Assembly: GCF_010731575.1 (NCBI RefSeq)
Contig: NZ_AP022617.1
Coordinates: forward strand, 3,534,001-3,598,000
DNA from: Mycolicibacterium monacense
Lineage (GTDB): Bacteria > Actinomycetota > Actinomycetes > Mycobacteriales > Mycobacteriaceae
Length of the DNA stretch: 64,000 nt
Direction of reading: 5' to 3'
Shown piece by piece: positions 39,575-49,164 of this stretch. A program made the position numbers and the translations under genes. The number at the start of each line of letters is the position of its first letter. The first letter of the stretch is position 1. The notes under the pieces were generated by a model. That model was not told the origin of the DNA, searched no databases, and saw only the letters and a program-made list of their open reading frames with translations.

Positions 39575-40792
39575 ATGGACACCCAGCCCGATGTGTTCAC
39601 CCCGGCCAAGCTCGGCCCGGTGACCCTGCGCAACCGCATCATCAAGGCCGCCACCTTCGAGGCTGCGACGCCGAACGCGCTGGTCACCGACGACCTCATC
39701 CACTATCACCGGTTGCCTGCGGCCGGCGGCGTCGGAATGACCACGGTCGCCTACTGCGCGGTGGCACCCGGCGGGCGCACCGACGGCTGGCAGATCTGGA
39801 TGCGGCCCGAGGCGATTCCCGGCCTGCGCCGCCTCACCGACGCGGTGCACGCCGAAGGCGCGGCGATCAGCGCGCAGATCGGGCACGCAGGCCCGGTCGC
39901 CAACTCCCGCACCAACAAGGCCAAGGCGCTCGCGCCGGTACGGTTCTTCAACCCGCTGTCCATGCGGTTCGCCAAGAAGGCCACCCGCGAGGACATCGCC
40001 GAGGTCACCGCAGCGCACGCCAACGCCGCACGGCTGGCGATCGACTCCGGTTTCGACGCGGTCGAGGTGCACCTGGGCCACAACTACCTGGCCAGCTCGT
40101 TCCTGAGCCCGCTGATCAACAAGCGCAGGGACGAATTCGGCGGATCACTGGAGAACCGGGCCAAGGTCGCCCGCGGGGTGGTGCGCGCCGTCCGCGACGC
40201 CGTGGACAAGTACGGGGCCAACCAGATCGCGGTGACCGCGAAACTCAACATGACCGACGGTGTGCGCGCCGGCATCCCGCTCGAGGAGTCGCTGCAGACC
40301 GCCAAGTGGCTCGAGGAGGACGGCGGCCTCGACGCGCTGGAACTCACCGCGGGCAGTTCGCTGGTGAACCCGCTGTACCTGTTCCACGGCGACGCGCCGG
40401 TCAAGGAGTTCGCGGGTGCGTTCAAGCCGCCGCTGAGCTGGGGCATCCGGATGACCGGCAAGAAGTTCTTCCGCGAGTACCCCTACCGCGAGGCCTTCCT
40501 GCTGGACAAGGCCAGGAAGTTCCGCGCCGAACTCACCATGCCGCTGATCCTGTTGGGCGGCATCACCAACCGCGAGACCATGGACCTGGCGATGGCCGAG
40601 GGATTCGAGTTCGTCGCGATGGGCCGCGCCCTGCTCGCCGAACCCGACCTCATCAACCGGATCAAGGCCGACGGCGGTGCGCACAGCGTCCGATCTCAGT
40701 GCACGCACTGCAACAAGTGCATGGCGACGATCTACAGCCACACCCACTGTGTGGTGACCGGCGCGCCGGATTCGCTGCCCGTGCTGGGCTGA
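39575..40792 (+). CDS. Old Yellow Enzyme family NADH:flavin oxidoreductase
   Basis: A protein of 405 residues, FMN barrel. N-terminal [21 protein letters not shown], substrate-site [22 protein letters not shown] and GGSLENR, and the phosphate site [28 protein letters not shown] are typical. The late CTHCNKC resembles the cysteine motif of 2,4-dienoyl-CoA reductase relatives, but no second flavin domain is present. Reduces activated double bonds; true substrate unknown. Start ATG 39575. Equivalent to Rv3359. Confidence 0.88.
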   Translation: MDTQPDVFTPAKLGPVTLRNRIIKAATFEAATPNALVTDDLIHYHRLPAAGGVGMTTVAYCAVAPGGRTDGWQIWMRPEAIPGLRRLTDAVHAEGAAISAQIGHAGPVANSRTNKAKALAPVRFFNPLSMRFAKKATREDIAEVTAAHANAARLAIDSGFDAVEVHLGHNYLASSFLSPLINKRRDEFGGSLENRAKVARGVVRAVRDAVDKYGANQIAVTAKLNMTDGVRAGIPLEESLQTAKWLEEDGGLDALELTAGSSLVNPLYLFHGDAPVKEFAGAFKPPLSWGIRMTGKKFFREYPYREAFLLDKARKFRAELTMPLILLGGITNRETMDLAMAEGFEFVAMGRALLAEPDLINRIKADGGAHSVRSQCTHCNKCMATIYSHTHCVVTGAPDSLPVLG

Positions 40793-40796
40793 CACC

Positions 40797-41696
40797 GTGG
40801 AGGCGGCCCGCGACGCCATGGTCACCTACCGCTACGTGCGGGTGGGCCTGGTCGCACTGGTCGTCTTCCTGCTGGTGTCGGTCGGCCTCACCTGGCAGGA
40901 CACCTGTCTGCAGAGTTCGATCAGCGCGTTCTTCTACACCCGCACGCACGCGGTCTTCGTCGCGGCGCTCTGTGCCGCCGGGATCTGCCTGATCGCCTAT
41001 CAGGGCAGCCGTCTGGGGGAGGATGCGCTGCTGAACTTCTCCGGCTTCCTGGCGTTCGTCGTCGCGTTGATCCCGACCGACGCCGAGGGGCTGTGCCAAC
41101 CGTGGCTGCCGACCGAGACCGATCCGTTCGGCGCGGTCGCCAACAACGTCGCGGCGCTGTTCGCCGCGGCGGGCGCGGGGTGTGCGCTGTACCTGGCGCT
41201 GCAGCGATGGCGGGCGCCGCAGCCGGTGCCCACCGCCGAACCCGTCGACTGCGCGGCGGCCGCCTCGGTGTGGAAGCGCATCGCCGCGGTGCTGCTGCGC
41301 ATCGAGCCGTGGCTGCCCAAGGCGTTGTTCGTGCTCGTCGTCGCAGGCGCCCTGTTGTCGTTCTGGGACTGGTTCCTCGACCACGCGCACATCATCGCCG
41401 CGGTGGCCTTCTTCCTCGGCATCGTGCTGGTGGCCGTCTACCACGCCTGCTACGCCCGCGCCGCCGACCGGCACCGGCGGGCGCGCTTCTATGCCGCGCT
41501 GGCCACGGTGATGCTGGCCACGGTCGCGCTGGCGGTCGCCTTCCTGCTGGCGGACGTGAGGTTCGGCGTGTTCGTCGTCGAGTTGGCCCTGATCGTCGAG
41601 TTCGCCGTGTTCTGGGGTGTGCAGACCTGGGGCGTGTGGGACGCCGGCGACCGCTACCCGGAGGCCGCGGTGTCGAGCCTCGCCGACGCGAGGTGA
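40797..41696 (+). CDS. Polytopic membrane protein of unknown function
   Basis: A protein of 299 residues with about seven or eight membrane segments (first at about 14-32; others near 48-68, 78-92, 114-135, 178-195, 204-222, 235-255 and 262-280). A short conserved-looking loop WQDTCLQSSISAFFYTRTHAVFV lies between the first two. GTG 40797 is 4 bp after the oxidoreductase stop, so the two are probably co-transcribed. I do not recognise a named family. Confidence 0.75.
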   Translation: MEAARDAMVTYRYVRVGLVALVVFLLVSVGLTWQDTCLQSSISAFFYTRTHAVFVAALCAAGICLIAYQGSRLGEDALLNFSGFLAFVVALIPTDAEGLCQPWLPTETDPFGAVANNVAALFAAAGAGCALYLALQRWRAPQPVPTAEPVDCAAAASVWKRIAAVLLRIEPWLPKALFVLVVAGALLSFWDWFLDHAHIIAAVAFFLGIVLVAVYHACYARAADRHRRARFYAALATVMLATVALAVAFLLADVRFGVFVVELALIVEFAVFWGVQTWGVWDAGDRYPEAAVSSLADAR

Positions 41697-41739
41697 TGAT
41701 CAGCCGGGATCGCCTGCCCTACCTATACAGTTGGTCCCG

Positions 41740-44340
41740 ATGAGCCGACCGTCCCCACCTGCGCTGACCGTTCGGTACGAAGGATCCACCCGCACGTTCG
41801 CCCCTGGCAACGACGTTGTCATCGGGCGGGATCTGCGGGCCGACGTACGTATCGCCCACCCCCTGATCTCCCGCGCGCACCTGGTGCTGCGGTTCGACCA
41901 GGGCCGCTGGGTGGCGATCGACAACGGCAGCCTCAACGGCATGTTCGTCAACGGCAGGCGCGTGCCCGCCGTCGACCTCCGTGACGGACAGAGCCTCAAC
42001 ATCGGCAACCCCGACGGCCCGCAGCTGACCTTCGAGGTCGGCCGCCACCAGGGTTCGGCCGGCCGGCCCCCGCAGACCACCGCGGTCCCCGTCGCACGCG
42101 CCGCCACCGGCGGGTGGACACCGTCGCCGCCACCGCCTCCCCCGGCACCGCCGATGTCACGGCCGCAACCGCGGTATCCGACCGGAGCGCAACCGCATTA
42201 CCCGTCCGGTCCGCAGCCGCACCATCCGACTGGGACCCACGCCCCGATGCGCCCACCGTCGACCGGCGCCGCCCTGTCTCCGCCGCTGTCCGAGCAGGCC
42301 GGGCTCGAACCCGTCACCCGGATGGGCCCGACGGCGGCCCCCCGCTCCGGTGACGCGGGCAACCTCGCCACGAGCATGCTCAAGATCCTGCGGCCGGGCC
42401 GGGCGCCGGAGGCACCCGCCGGAGCGATCAAGATCGGCCGGGCGAGCGACAACGACATCGTCATCCCCGACGTGCTGGCGTCCCGCCACCACGCCTCGCT
42501 GGTCCCGGCGGCCGGCGGCACCGAGATCGTCGACGCCCGCAGCATCAACGGCACGTTCGTCAACGGCGCCCGGGTCGAGTCGGCGTTCCTGCGCGACGGT
42601 GACGTGGTCACCATCGGCAACATCGACCTGGTGTTCAGCGGCGGCACGCTGGCCCGCCGGACCGAGACCGCCGCCGCCACCGCCACCGGCGGCCTCGACG
42701 TGCGCGCCATCACGTGGACGATCGAGAACAACAAGACGCTGCTGGACAACATCTCGCTGACCGCCCGCCCCGGCACGCTGACCGCCGTCATCGGGCCGTC
42801 CGGCGCGGGCAAGTCGACGTTCGCGCGCCTGGTGGCCGGCTACACCCATCCCACGGCGGGATCGGTGACGTTCGAGGGCCACAACATCCACGCCGAGTAC
42901 GCCTCGCTGCGCTCCCGGATCGGCATGGTCCCCCAGGACGACGTCGTCCACGGTCAGCTGACCGTCAAACAGGCGCTGATGTACGCCGCGGAACTGCGGC
43001 TGCCGCCGGACACCACCAGAGAAGACCGCGAACAGGTGGTCATGCAGGTCCTCGAGGAACTCGAGATGACCAAACACCTCGAGACCCGCGTGGACAAACT
43101 CTCCGGCGGCCAACGCAAACGCGCCTCGGTCGCGTTGGAACTGCTGACCGGCCCGTCGCTGCTGATCCTCGACGAGCCGACCTCCGGCCTGGACCCCGCG
43201 CTGGACCGTCAGGTCATGACCATGCTGCGGCAACTGGCCGACGCCGGCCGCGTCGTGCTGGTGGTCACGCATTCGCTGACCTACCTCGACGTCTGCGATC
43301 AGGTGCTGCTGCTGGCACCGGGCGGCAAGACCGCGTTCTGCGGTCCGCCCAGCGAGATCGGCCGGTCGATGGGCACCACGAACTGGGCCGACATCTTCAG
43401 CTCCGTGGCCAGCGATCCCGACGGCGCCAACCAGCGGTTCCTCACCCTCAACGGCCCGCCACCGGACCAGCTCGCGACCGAGGACGAACCCAGCAACCTC
43501 GGCGAACCGTCGAAGACGAGCCTGCGGCGGCAGTTCTCCACCATCGCGCGCCGCCAGATGCGCTTGATCGTGTCCGACCGCGGCTATTTCATCTTCCTGG
43601 CCTTGCTGCCGTTCATCATGGGGGTGCTGTCGCTGTCGGTGCCCGGCACCGTCGGCTTCGGGGTGCCCAATCCGATGGGCGACGCCCCCAACGAGCCCGG
43701 CCAGATCCTGGTCCTGCTGAACGTCGGCGCGATCTTCATGGGTACGGCGTTGACGGTCCGCGACCTGATCGGTGAACGCGCCATCTTCCGTCGCGAACAG
43801 GCCGTCGGCCTGTCCACCACCGCCTACCTGCTGGCCAAGGTGTGCATCTACGCGGTGTTCGCGATCCTGCAGTCGACGATCGTCACGGCGATCACCATCG
43901 CGGGTAAGGGCGCACCCACACAGGGGGCGCTGACCTTCCTCAGCCCGACGGCCGAGTTGTTCGTGGTGATGGCGGCGACGACGGTGACCGCCGCGATGGT
44001 CGGCCTGGCCCTGTCGGCGCTGGCGAAGTCCAACGAGCAGATCATGCCGCTCCTGGTCGTCGCGGTGATGAGTCAGCTGGTGTTCTCCGGCGGCATGATC
44101 CCGGTGACCGACCGGTTGGTGCTCGACCAGCTGTCGTGGTTCACGCCGGCGCGTTGGGGCTTCGCCGCCTCCGCGTCGACGGTGGACCTGATCAAGCTGG
44201 TCCCCGGCCCGCTGACGCCGAAGGATTCGCACTGGGAGCACACCGCGTCGGCGTGGTGGTTCGACATGGGCATGCTTGCTCTGCTGAGCATCGCCTACGT
44301 CGGGTTCGTTCGCTGGAGGATCCGGCTCAGCACCGCTTGA
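41740..44340 (+). CDS. ABC-2 transporter with two FHA domains (Rv1747 type)
   Basis: A protein of 866 residues. FHA1 spans about 10-100 (VIGRDLRADVRIAHPLISRAHL and SLNGMFVNG). A Pro/Thr-rich linker (about 105-215) has repeats of the form YPTG-QPHYPSG-QPHHPTG. FHA2 is at about 225-310, then an ATPase with Walker A GPSGAGKS (near 352), signature LSGGQRKR (near 454) and Walker B LLILDEPTSGLDPA. Six membrane helices follow from about 620. In M. tuberculosis Rv1747 is phosphorylated by PknF on linker threonines and exports a cell-envelope glycolipid; here no kinase gene is adjacent. Confidence 0.92.
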   Translation: MSRPSPPALTVRYEGSTRTFAPGNDVVIGRDLRADVRIAHPLISRAHLVLRFDQGRWVAIDNGSLNGMFVNGRRVPAVDLRDGQSLNIGNPDGPQLTFEVGRHQGSAGRPPQTTAVPVARAATGGWTPSPPPPPPAPPMSRPQPRYPTGAQPHYPSGPQPHHPTGTHAPMRPPSTGAALSPPLSEQAGLEPVTRMGPTAAPRSGDAGNLATSMLKILRPGRAPEAPAGAIKIGRASDNDIVIPDVLASRHHASLVPAAGGTEIVDARSINGTFVNGARVESAFLRDGDVVTIGNIDLVFSGGTLARRTETAAATATGGLDVRAITWTIENNKTLLDNISLTARPGTLTAVIGPSGAGKSTFARLVAGYTHPTAGSVTFEGHNIHAEYASLRSRIGMVPQDDVVHGQLTVKQALMYAAELRLPPDTTREDREQVVMQVLEELEMTKHLETRVDKLSGGQRKRASVALELLTGPSLLILDEPTSGLDPALDRQVMTMLRQLADAGRVVLVVTHSLTYLDVCDQVLLLAPGGKTAFCGPPSEIGRSMGTTNWADIFSSVASDPDGANQRFLTLNGPPPDQLATEDEPSNLGEPSKTSLRRQFSTIARRQMRLIVSDRGYFIFLALLPFIMGVLSLSVPGTVGFGVPNPMGDAPNEPGQILVLLNVGAIFMGTALTVRDLIGERAIFRREQAVGLSTTAYLLAKVCIYAVFAILQSTIVTAITIAGKGAPTQGALTFLSPTAELFVVMAATTVTAAMVGLALSALAKSNEQIMPLLVVAVMSQLVFSGGMIPVTDRLVLDQLSWFTPARWGFAASASTVDLIKLVPGPLTPKDSHWEHTASAWWFDMGMLALLSIAYVGFVRWRIRLSTA

Positions 44341-44453
44341 TTTCGACTTCAACAAGTTTCGGCAAATATTCGTGTCCTCGCCATGAGTACAGTTATGGTT
44401 TCCCTGAGCGCGGCTGACCTGTCGATCCGACGGCCACCGCGGAAGGGGGCCGA

Positions 44454-45410
44454 GTGGACACGCACACCGCGAGCCTCGTCCGCCGCGCCTCGTGGGCCAC
44501 GCCCGACCTCGCCGAGGCGCACGACCTCCTGCACGCCGAGTACGGGGCAAGCCTGAGGCTGGGCGAATCGCGGGCTTCGGCCCGCCAGCTCAGCGTCGAC
44601 CGTCGTCAGACCCCCACCTTCGAATGCCACGACGTACGGTTGCCCGCCCGACTGCAGTTCGACGTCGAGGACTACGGCGGTGTGGTCATCGCCGCCCTGC
44701 AGGCCGGCACGGTAACCGCGAACAGCGACGCCCACGGCGTCTCGTACCGGCGCGGTGACGTGTTCATGTCGAACTTCCCCGGCGCGCACTACCGCTGCCA
44801 CGCCGACCACGCCTGGTCGCACACCGTCACGATCCCGGTGCGGGGGCTGGCCGAATCCGCCGGTGTCCCGCCGTCGTCGCTGCGGTTCATGTCGGGCAAC
44901 CCGGTCAGCCACGACGCCGCCGCGAAGTGGGTGGCCACGCTCGAGACCGTGGAGCGGTTGCTCGACGACCCGGACACCGCCAACCCGATCGTGCTCGGCA
45001 AGGCCGGCCGCATGCTGGCCGCCCGAGTGCTCGAGATCTTCCCCGTGACCAGGACTCCCGGGACGGAACACCCGGGCCGGCTGGTGCCCAACTTCCTCCG
45101 ACGGGCGATCGCCTACATGGAGGACAACGCCACCGCGGACATCGGCGTCGCCGACATCGCCGCCGCGGTCGAGCTCACCCCCGACGGCGTGACCTACCTG
45201 TTCCGTCGTCACCTCGGGGTGGGCCCGCTCGATCACCTGCGTCGTATCCGGCTCGATCACGCCCACCGGGACCTGCTGGACCACGACCCCGAGTCGACGA
45301 CGGTGTTCTCCATCGCGGCCCGCTGGGGGTTCCCGCACCTGCCGTCGTTCGAGGAGCTCTACTGCGGCTCCTACGGCCAGAATCCGCAGGACACGCTGCA
45401 GGCCGGCTGA
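44454..45410 (+). CDS. AraC family transcription regulator
   Basis: A protein of 318 residues. The C-terminal double helix-turn-helix is at about 215-315 (RAIAYMEDNATADIGVADIAAAVELTPDGVTYLFRRHLGVGP and then FSIAARWGFPHLPSFEELYCGSYGQNP). The N-terminal half is an AraC ligand-binding-like region of the cupin type. GTG 44454 start. Effector and targets unknown; the next gene downstream starts after 16 bp and could be in the same transcript. Confidence 0.88.
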   Translation: MDTHTASLVRRASWATPDLAEAHDLLHAEYGASLRLGESRASARQLSVDRRQTPTFECHDVRLPARLQFDVEDYGGVVIAALQAGTVTANSDAHGVSYRRGDVFMSNFPGAHYRCHADHAWSHTVTIPVRGLAESAGVPPSSLRFMSGNPVSHDAAAKWVATLETVERLLDDPDTANPIVLGKAGRMLAARVLEIFPVTRTPGTEHPGRLVPNFLRRAIAYMEDNATADIGVADIAAAVELTPDGVTYLFRRHLGVGPLDHLRRIRLDHAHRDLLDHDPESTTVFSIAARWGFPHLPSFEELYCGSYGQNPQDTLQAG

Positions 45411-45426
45411 CCGGTAGATTCGCAAG

Positions 45427-46068
45427 GTGGCACGCGCCTTCGGAGTGGTCGGACGCTATCTGGCCGGCGCGCCGGCGACCTTCATGTGGCTGGCAGTCCT
45501 CGCCGTCACCACCCGGGTGCAGCGCCACGCCGGCCGTGAGCGCTCGCAGCTGCTGCGCAGCCAGTCGACCAACCTCAGCCACCTGTCCGAGGAGCCGACG
45601 CGGGTGCTGGCCGCGAGCCTGTTCTGGCTCGACGGCAAGAGGTGGTGGCCCTACGTGCCGCCGTTCGCCGCCGTCCTGGCCCCCGCCGAGCGCCGCCTGG
45701 GGACCTTCCGGTGGCTCGTCGTCGGCGCCGCTGCCCATGTCACCGGCACCTATCTCGGGCAGGGGTACCTGCGCTGGTCCATCCGCGCCGAACAGGCGCC
45801 GCCGCGGCTGGCCGACGCCCACGACGTCGGGGTCAGCTACTTCCTGCTCGGCGTCGCGGGGACGCTCTCGGCGTACCTGCCCCGACGGCACCGGAGCGCG
45901 GCGCGCGCGGCCGGGGTCGCGGTGCTGGCGACCAACGCGATCATCCGGCCGACGTTCACCGAGGTCGGCCACCTGAGCGCGTTCGTCACCGGCCTGGCGC
46001 TGAGCCCGCTGGCGATCGGCCGTGACCGGCACCCCTATCCGGGTATACAGGGCCATGCGCGCCACTGA
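45427..46068 (+). CDS. Rhomboid-like membrane protein
   Basis: A protein of 213 residues with six membrane segments. STNLSHLSEEPTRVLAASLFWLDG is a signature of a mycobacterial rhomboid-like family. DVGVSYFLLG and EVGHLSAFVTG place a Ser and a His where an intramembrane protease dyad would be, although the classical GxSG is absent. Activity is therefore unproven. GTG 45427 start. Its end overlaps the following hydrolase start by 14 bp. Confidence 0.75.
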   Translation: MARAFGVVGRYLAGAPATFMWLAVLAVTTRVQRHAGRERSQLLRSQSTNLSHLSEEPTRVLAASLFWLDGKRWWPYVPPFAAVLAPAERRLGTFRWLVVGAAAHVTGTYLGQGYLRWSIRAEQAPPRLADAHDVGVSYFLLGVAGTLSAYLPRRHRSAARAAGVAVLATNAIIRPTFTEVGHLSAFVTGLALSPLAIGRDRHPYPGIQGHARH

Positions 46069-47297
46069 GATCCGGGCTCTCGGCGAAGTCGCCGCCGAGG
46101 GAGTCACCGTCCTGCACGACATCGTCCGGGGTATGCACACCGGCATCGCGAGCCGGGTGTTCACCTCCGTCGGCCCCGCCGCCCGCCCGGTCGAGGTGAT
46201 CCACGACGTCATCGCCCAGGCGGTCCACACCGCGATCGGCACCGCCGGCCAACGCGTGCCCGAGGCGGTCGGTGTCCTCGCGGCGACGCGCTTCGACGAC
46301 GACACCCCGATCGACCGGACCCCGGCCGTCGCGGAGGCGATCGCCGCGCTCAACGGCATCTACGGTGACGAACTCGCCTCCCGCGGCAATGCGCTGGCCA
46401 CGACCATGGCCGTGCGGGTGGACGGGCGCCCCGTCGACCCGGCGTCCGCGCCGCTCGCCGAGGCGTTCCCCGACGCGACCAACCGCCTCGTCGTATTCGT
46501 CCACGGGCTGTGCCAGACCGAATCGTCGTGGCGCCGAGCCCCGCGCCCGGCCGTCGACGCTCCCGATCCGCGCCCCTACGGCGCCCGGCTCCGCGACGAT
46601 CTGGGCTTCACCCCCGTGCACGTGCGGTACAACACGGGACTGCACATCTCCAGCAACGGGCATTCGCTCGACGAACTGCTGGCGGCGCTGACCGAGGCGT
46701 GGCCGGTTCCGGTGTGCGACATCGCGCTGGTCGGGCATTCGATGGGCGGGCTGGTGGTTGCGCAGTGCCTGTCACTACGGCGCGGAGGAGGGTCGCGACT
46801 GGGTCTCGCGGGTGCGCCAGGTGGTGTGCCTGGGCTCACCGCATCTGGGCGCCGACCTCGAAAAGGGCGTCAACGCCGCGTCGTGGGCGCTGGGCCGGTT
46901 ACGCGAAACACGCGCCCTCGCCGAGTTTCTCAACCTGCGCAGCGAAGGCATCAAGGATCTGCGCTTCGGCGCCTGCCTGGACGACGACTGGGCCGAGGCC
47001 GACCCCGACGAGTTCCTGCGTGACCGCTGCGCCGAAGCGCCGTTCCTGCCCGGCGCCTCCTACCACTTCGTGGCGACCTCGGCCGCGCCGCGGCCGGTGG
47101 GCCTCGTCCTGGGCGACCATCTGGTGCGGCCGGCGAGCGCGTCCGGACGCGGCCGCAGACGCCGGATCCCGTTCGAACCGGACAACGGGCTGGTGATGAG
47201 CGGTCTGCACCATTTCGACCTGCTCAACCACCCGGAGATCTATGACCGGCTGGTGCACTGGCTGGGCGGCCGTGCACAACGACTCAGTGCAAGGTGA
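46055..47297 (+). pseudogene. Alpha/beta hydrolase gene with a +1 frameshift
   Basis: The frame from ATG 46055 reads through VVFVHGLCQTESSW and the nucleophile elbow VGHSMGGLVV, then turns to nonsense. The missing continuation (RSACHYGAEEGRDWVSRVRQ, VCLGSPHLGADLEKG, to a C-terminus with GLHHFDLLNHP) is in the next frame and ends at 47297. One extra T at 46758-46759 (GTGGTTGCGC) explains it; total length is 1 mod 3. Restored, the protein has about 413 residues and looks like a lipase/esterase with PGAP1-like features. Either a true mutation or a sequencing error. It overlaps the convergent transglutaminase gene by 14 bp. Confidence 0.85.
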
Positions 47298-48087
47298 CCA
47301 GGTCGGACACCGAATCCCGCGGCAACTCCCCGTCGACGACCGCGGTGACGGTCATGTTCTGCAACGTGATGGAGCCGTCGTGGTTGTCGAGGAACGCGGT
47401 GTCGGCGGCGTCCCGCCCGGTCGCGATGCGCACCATGGACTGTCGCGGCGCCAGACACGTCGCGTCGACCACCCGCCACTGCCCCTCGACGTAGGCCTCG
47501 GCGACGGCGTGGAAGTCCATCGGGCTGCACCCGGGTGCGTAGACGGAGACCAGGCGGGCCGGGACGTTGACCGCGCGCAGCATCGCGATGACCAGGTGGG
47601 CATAGTCACGGCAGACGCCCGCGCCGGCCAGCAGCGTGTCCGCGGCGCCGTCGATGGGATCGCTCGACCCGGGGACGTAGTCGAGACGGGCGCCGACCCA
47701 CGACGACACCCGCTCCAGTAGCGCCTCGGAGTCGGTGAAGTCGCCGAATTCCGTTGCGGCGAAACCGAAGAACTTGTCCGCCTCGGCGTAGCGACTGGGT
47801 CGCAGATAGGTCGACAGGTCGATGTCGCGGACCTCGGGCGGCGCCGCGAAACCCCGAATAGTCGCCTGGTAGGACGCGGTCACCGTGCCGGGCGCGGCGG
47901 CGAATTTGTGGATGCGGGTGCCGTGTTCGCCGATCATCTCCTGCGCCTCGACGGATGTGCCGTCGTGGCGGAACGTCAGCGCCTCGGTGATGTCGGCGCC
48001 CGGATGCGCGGCGAGCGCGATCTGGAACTCGAGCGTGGTGGGTGCGGTGACCTCGATCTCGAGTTCGGCGCCGACGGTGCGGCTCAT
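47284..48087 (-). CDS. Transglutaminase-like cysteine protease-fold protein
   Basis: A protein of 267 residues. The catalytic triad is visible as Cys in GAGVCRDYAHLVIAMLR, His in SPMDFHAVAEAYVEG and Asp in WRVVDATCLAP. The N-terminal half is a beta-rich domain usual in this bacterial family. It is cytoplasmic by sequence and its substrate is unknown. The start is ATG 48087 (MSRTVGAELEIEV) or, 15 bp upstream, ATG 48102; neither has a strong ribosome site. Confidence 0.87.
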   Translation of the reverse strand: MSRTVGAELEIEVTAPTTLEFQIALAAHPGADITEALTFRHDGTSVEAQEMIGEHGTRIHKFAAAPGTVTASYQATIRGFAAPPEVRDIDLSTYLRPSRYAEADKFFGFAATEFGDFTDSEALLERVSSWVGARLDYVPGSSDPIDGAADTLLAGAGVCRDYAHLVIAMLRAVNVPARLVSVYAPGCSPMDFHAVAEAYVEGQWRVVDATCLAPRQSMVRIATGRDAADTAFLDNHDGSITLQNMTVTAVVDGELPRDSVSDLVTLH

Positions 48088-48283
48088 GGTGTCGCGGGGC
48101 ATCGGCACAGTCTCGTCTCGATCCGACGTCCCCGCAGCGCGAGGGCCGGTGACGCGCCGGAGGTGAATCACATGCGTGTCGAGTTGGCGGGATTTGATCG
48201 AAGCGGTGTTCGAGCGGCCGCTCCACCGCGCCGGTCTCGGGCCCGCAAACGGGTTTCGTCTTTTGTCCGTCAATATCCGATAA

Positions 48284-48310
48284 GCGAAGGGTGACCGGCC
48301 TATGCTTCGC
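48284..48310. promoter_or_regulatory. Inverted repeat overlapping the -10 of the exported-protein cluster
   Basis: GCGAAG (48284-48289) and CTTCGC (48305-48310) form a dyad with 15 bases between. TATGCT (48301-48306), a TANNNT -10 candidate, lies inside it, so a bound repressor would block transcription of the gene at 48345. Confidence 0.35.
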
Positions 48311-48344
48311 ACATGTAGGGCGTCTTCAACGGGGAGGAACGGCC

Positions 48345-48710
48345 ATGCGGATGAAGCGCGGATGCGCGATCTTGGGCGCAGGAGTGGTCGCGTTCACGCC
48401 GACATACCTGTTCTCCGGCGCCCCGACAGCCACCGCTGAGTGCACCGAGTCCGGCGGAATCACCATGTGCCAGAACGAAGTTCGCCGCGCCGACACCGGA
48501 CCGGCCGAATCGGACATGTGGTATCCGTATCCCTGCGAATTCGACTACCTCTGCGACGACGGCGGGTCGGTGTTCGACTACGACTCCGGGGATTCCCGGC
48601 CCCCGCAACCGCCGGGCGCCCCCGACATCGGCCTGCCCGGCCGCCCTGGAGATCGCCCCGACCGGCCCGATCGGCCCGGGGGCGGCGGCGGCATCGGCGG
48701 CGGACGTTGA
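48345..48710 (+). CDS. Exported four-cysteine Pro/Gly-rich protein A
   Basis: A protein of 121 residues. A signal peptide (about 1-31, ending TATAE) leads a short mature domain with four cysteines: CTESGGITMC and YPYPCEFDYLC, many acidic residues, and a tail of Pro, Gly, Asp and Arg ending in a glycine run. Start ATG 48345 follows GGGGAGG. It is a clear paralogue of the gene at 49165. Function unknown; see the cluster finding. Confidence 0.75.
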   Translation: MRMKRGCAILGAGVVAFTPTYLFSGAPTATAECTESGGITMCQNEVRRADTGPAESDMWYPYPCEFDYLCDDGGSVFDYDSGDSRPPQPPGAPDIGLPGRPGDRPDRPDRPGGGGGIGGGR

Positions 48711-48772
48711 AGTTGCAATGAAACACCTTGTGCGGCAGGAGACCTCGAAATGGCCCCGTCGAGAGGAGTGAC

Positions 48773-49123
48773 ATGACGTTCAAACTTCGCACCTACGGTG
48801 CTGCGGTGGCCGCCGGCGCAATGATCGGGGCGACGCTCGTCGTCGGCGCCGCCACCGCGGCGGCACAGCCTCCGCCACCGAACTGCACCGCCGCGGATCT
48901 GACCGGGGTCTCGGCGGGTGTCAACGCCTCGACGTCGACCTACCTGTTCACCCATCCGGACGTCAACGCGTTCTTCACCGGCCTCAAAGGTCTGCCGAAG
49001 GAAGAGGTTCGGGCGAGGGTCACCGAATATGCGAACGCCAACCCACAGGTGAAGGCCGACCTCCAGGGAATCCGTCAACCCATGGTGGATTTTCGAAATC
49101 GGTGCGGCGTACCCGAGCGCTAG
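48773..49123 (+). CDS. Haemophore-related (MHB family) exported haem-binding protein
   Basis: A protein of 116 residues. Signal peptide about 1-31 (GAATAAAQ). The mature part has the mycobacterial haem-binding pattern: a first Cys in NCTAADLTG, a TYLFTHPDVNAFFTGLKGLP helix pair, NPQVKADLQGIRQPM and a final Cys in RNRCGVP; the two cysteines should join. Relatives of Rv0203 carry haem in the envelope. Start ATG 48773 follows GAGAGGAG. It lies between two paralogous exported proteins on the same strand. Confidence 0.8.
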   Translation: MTFKLRTYGAAVAAGAMIGATLVVGAATAAAQPPPPNCTAADLTGVSAGVNASTSTYLFTHPDVNAFFTGLKGLPKEEVRARVTEYANANPQVKADLQGIRQPMVDFRNRCGVPER

Positions 49124-49164
49124 CGCGCCGGTCACCGTGATGTCCTTCTGACAGGAGGATGACC

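Noticed and set aside
41724..41729. TATACA as -10 of the FHA-ABC gene
   Set aside because: Lacks the conserved final T of TANNNT, so the promoter call is too weak to list.
42157..44550. 797-codon open frame antisense to the FHA-ABC transporter
   Set aside because: Low-complexity composition; the plus strand encodes intact FHA, Walker and membrane segments.
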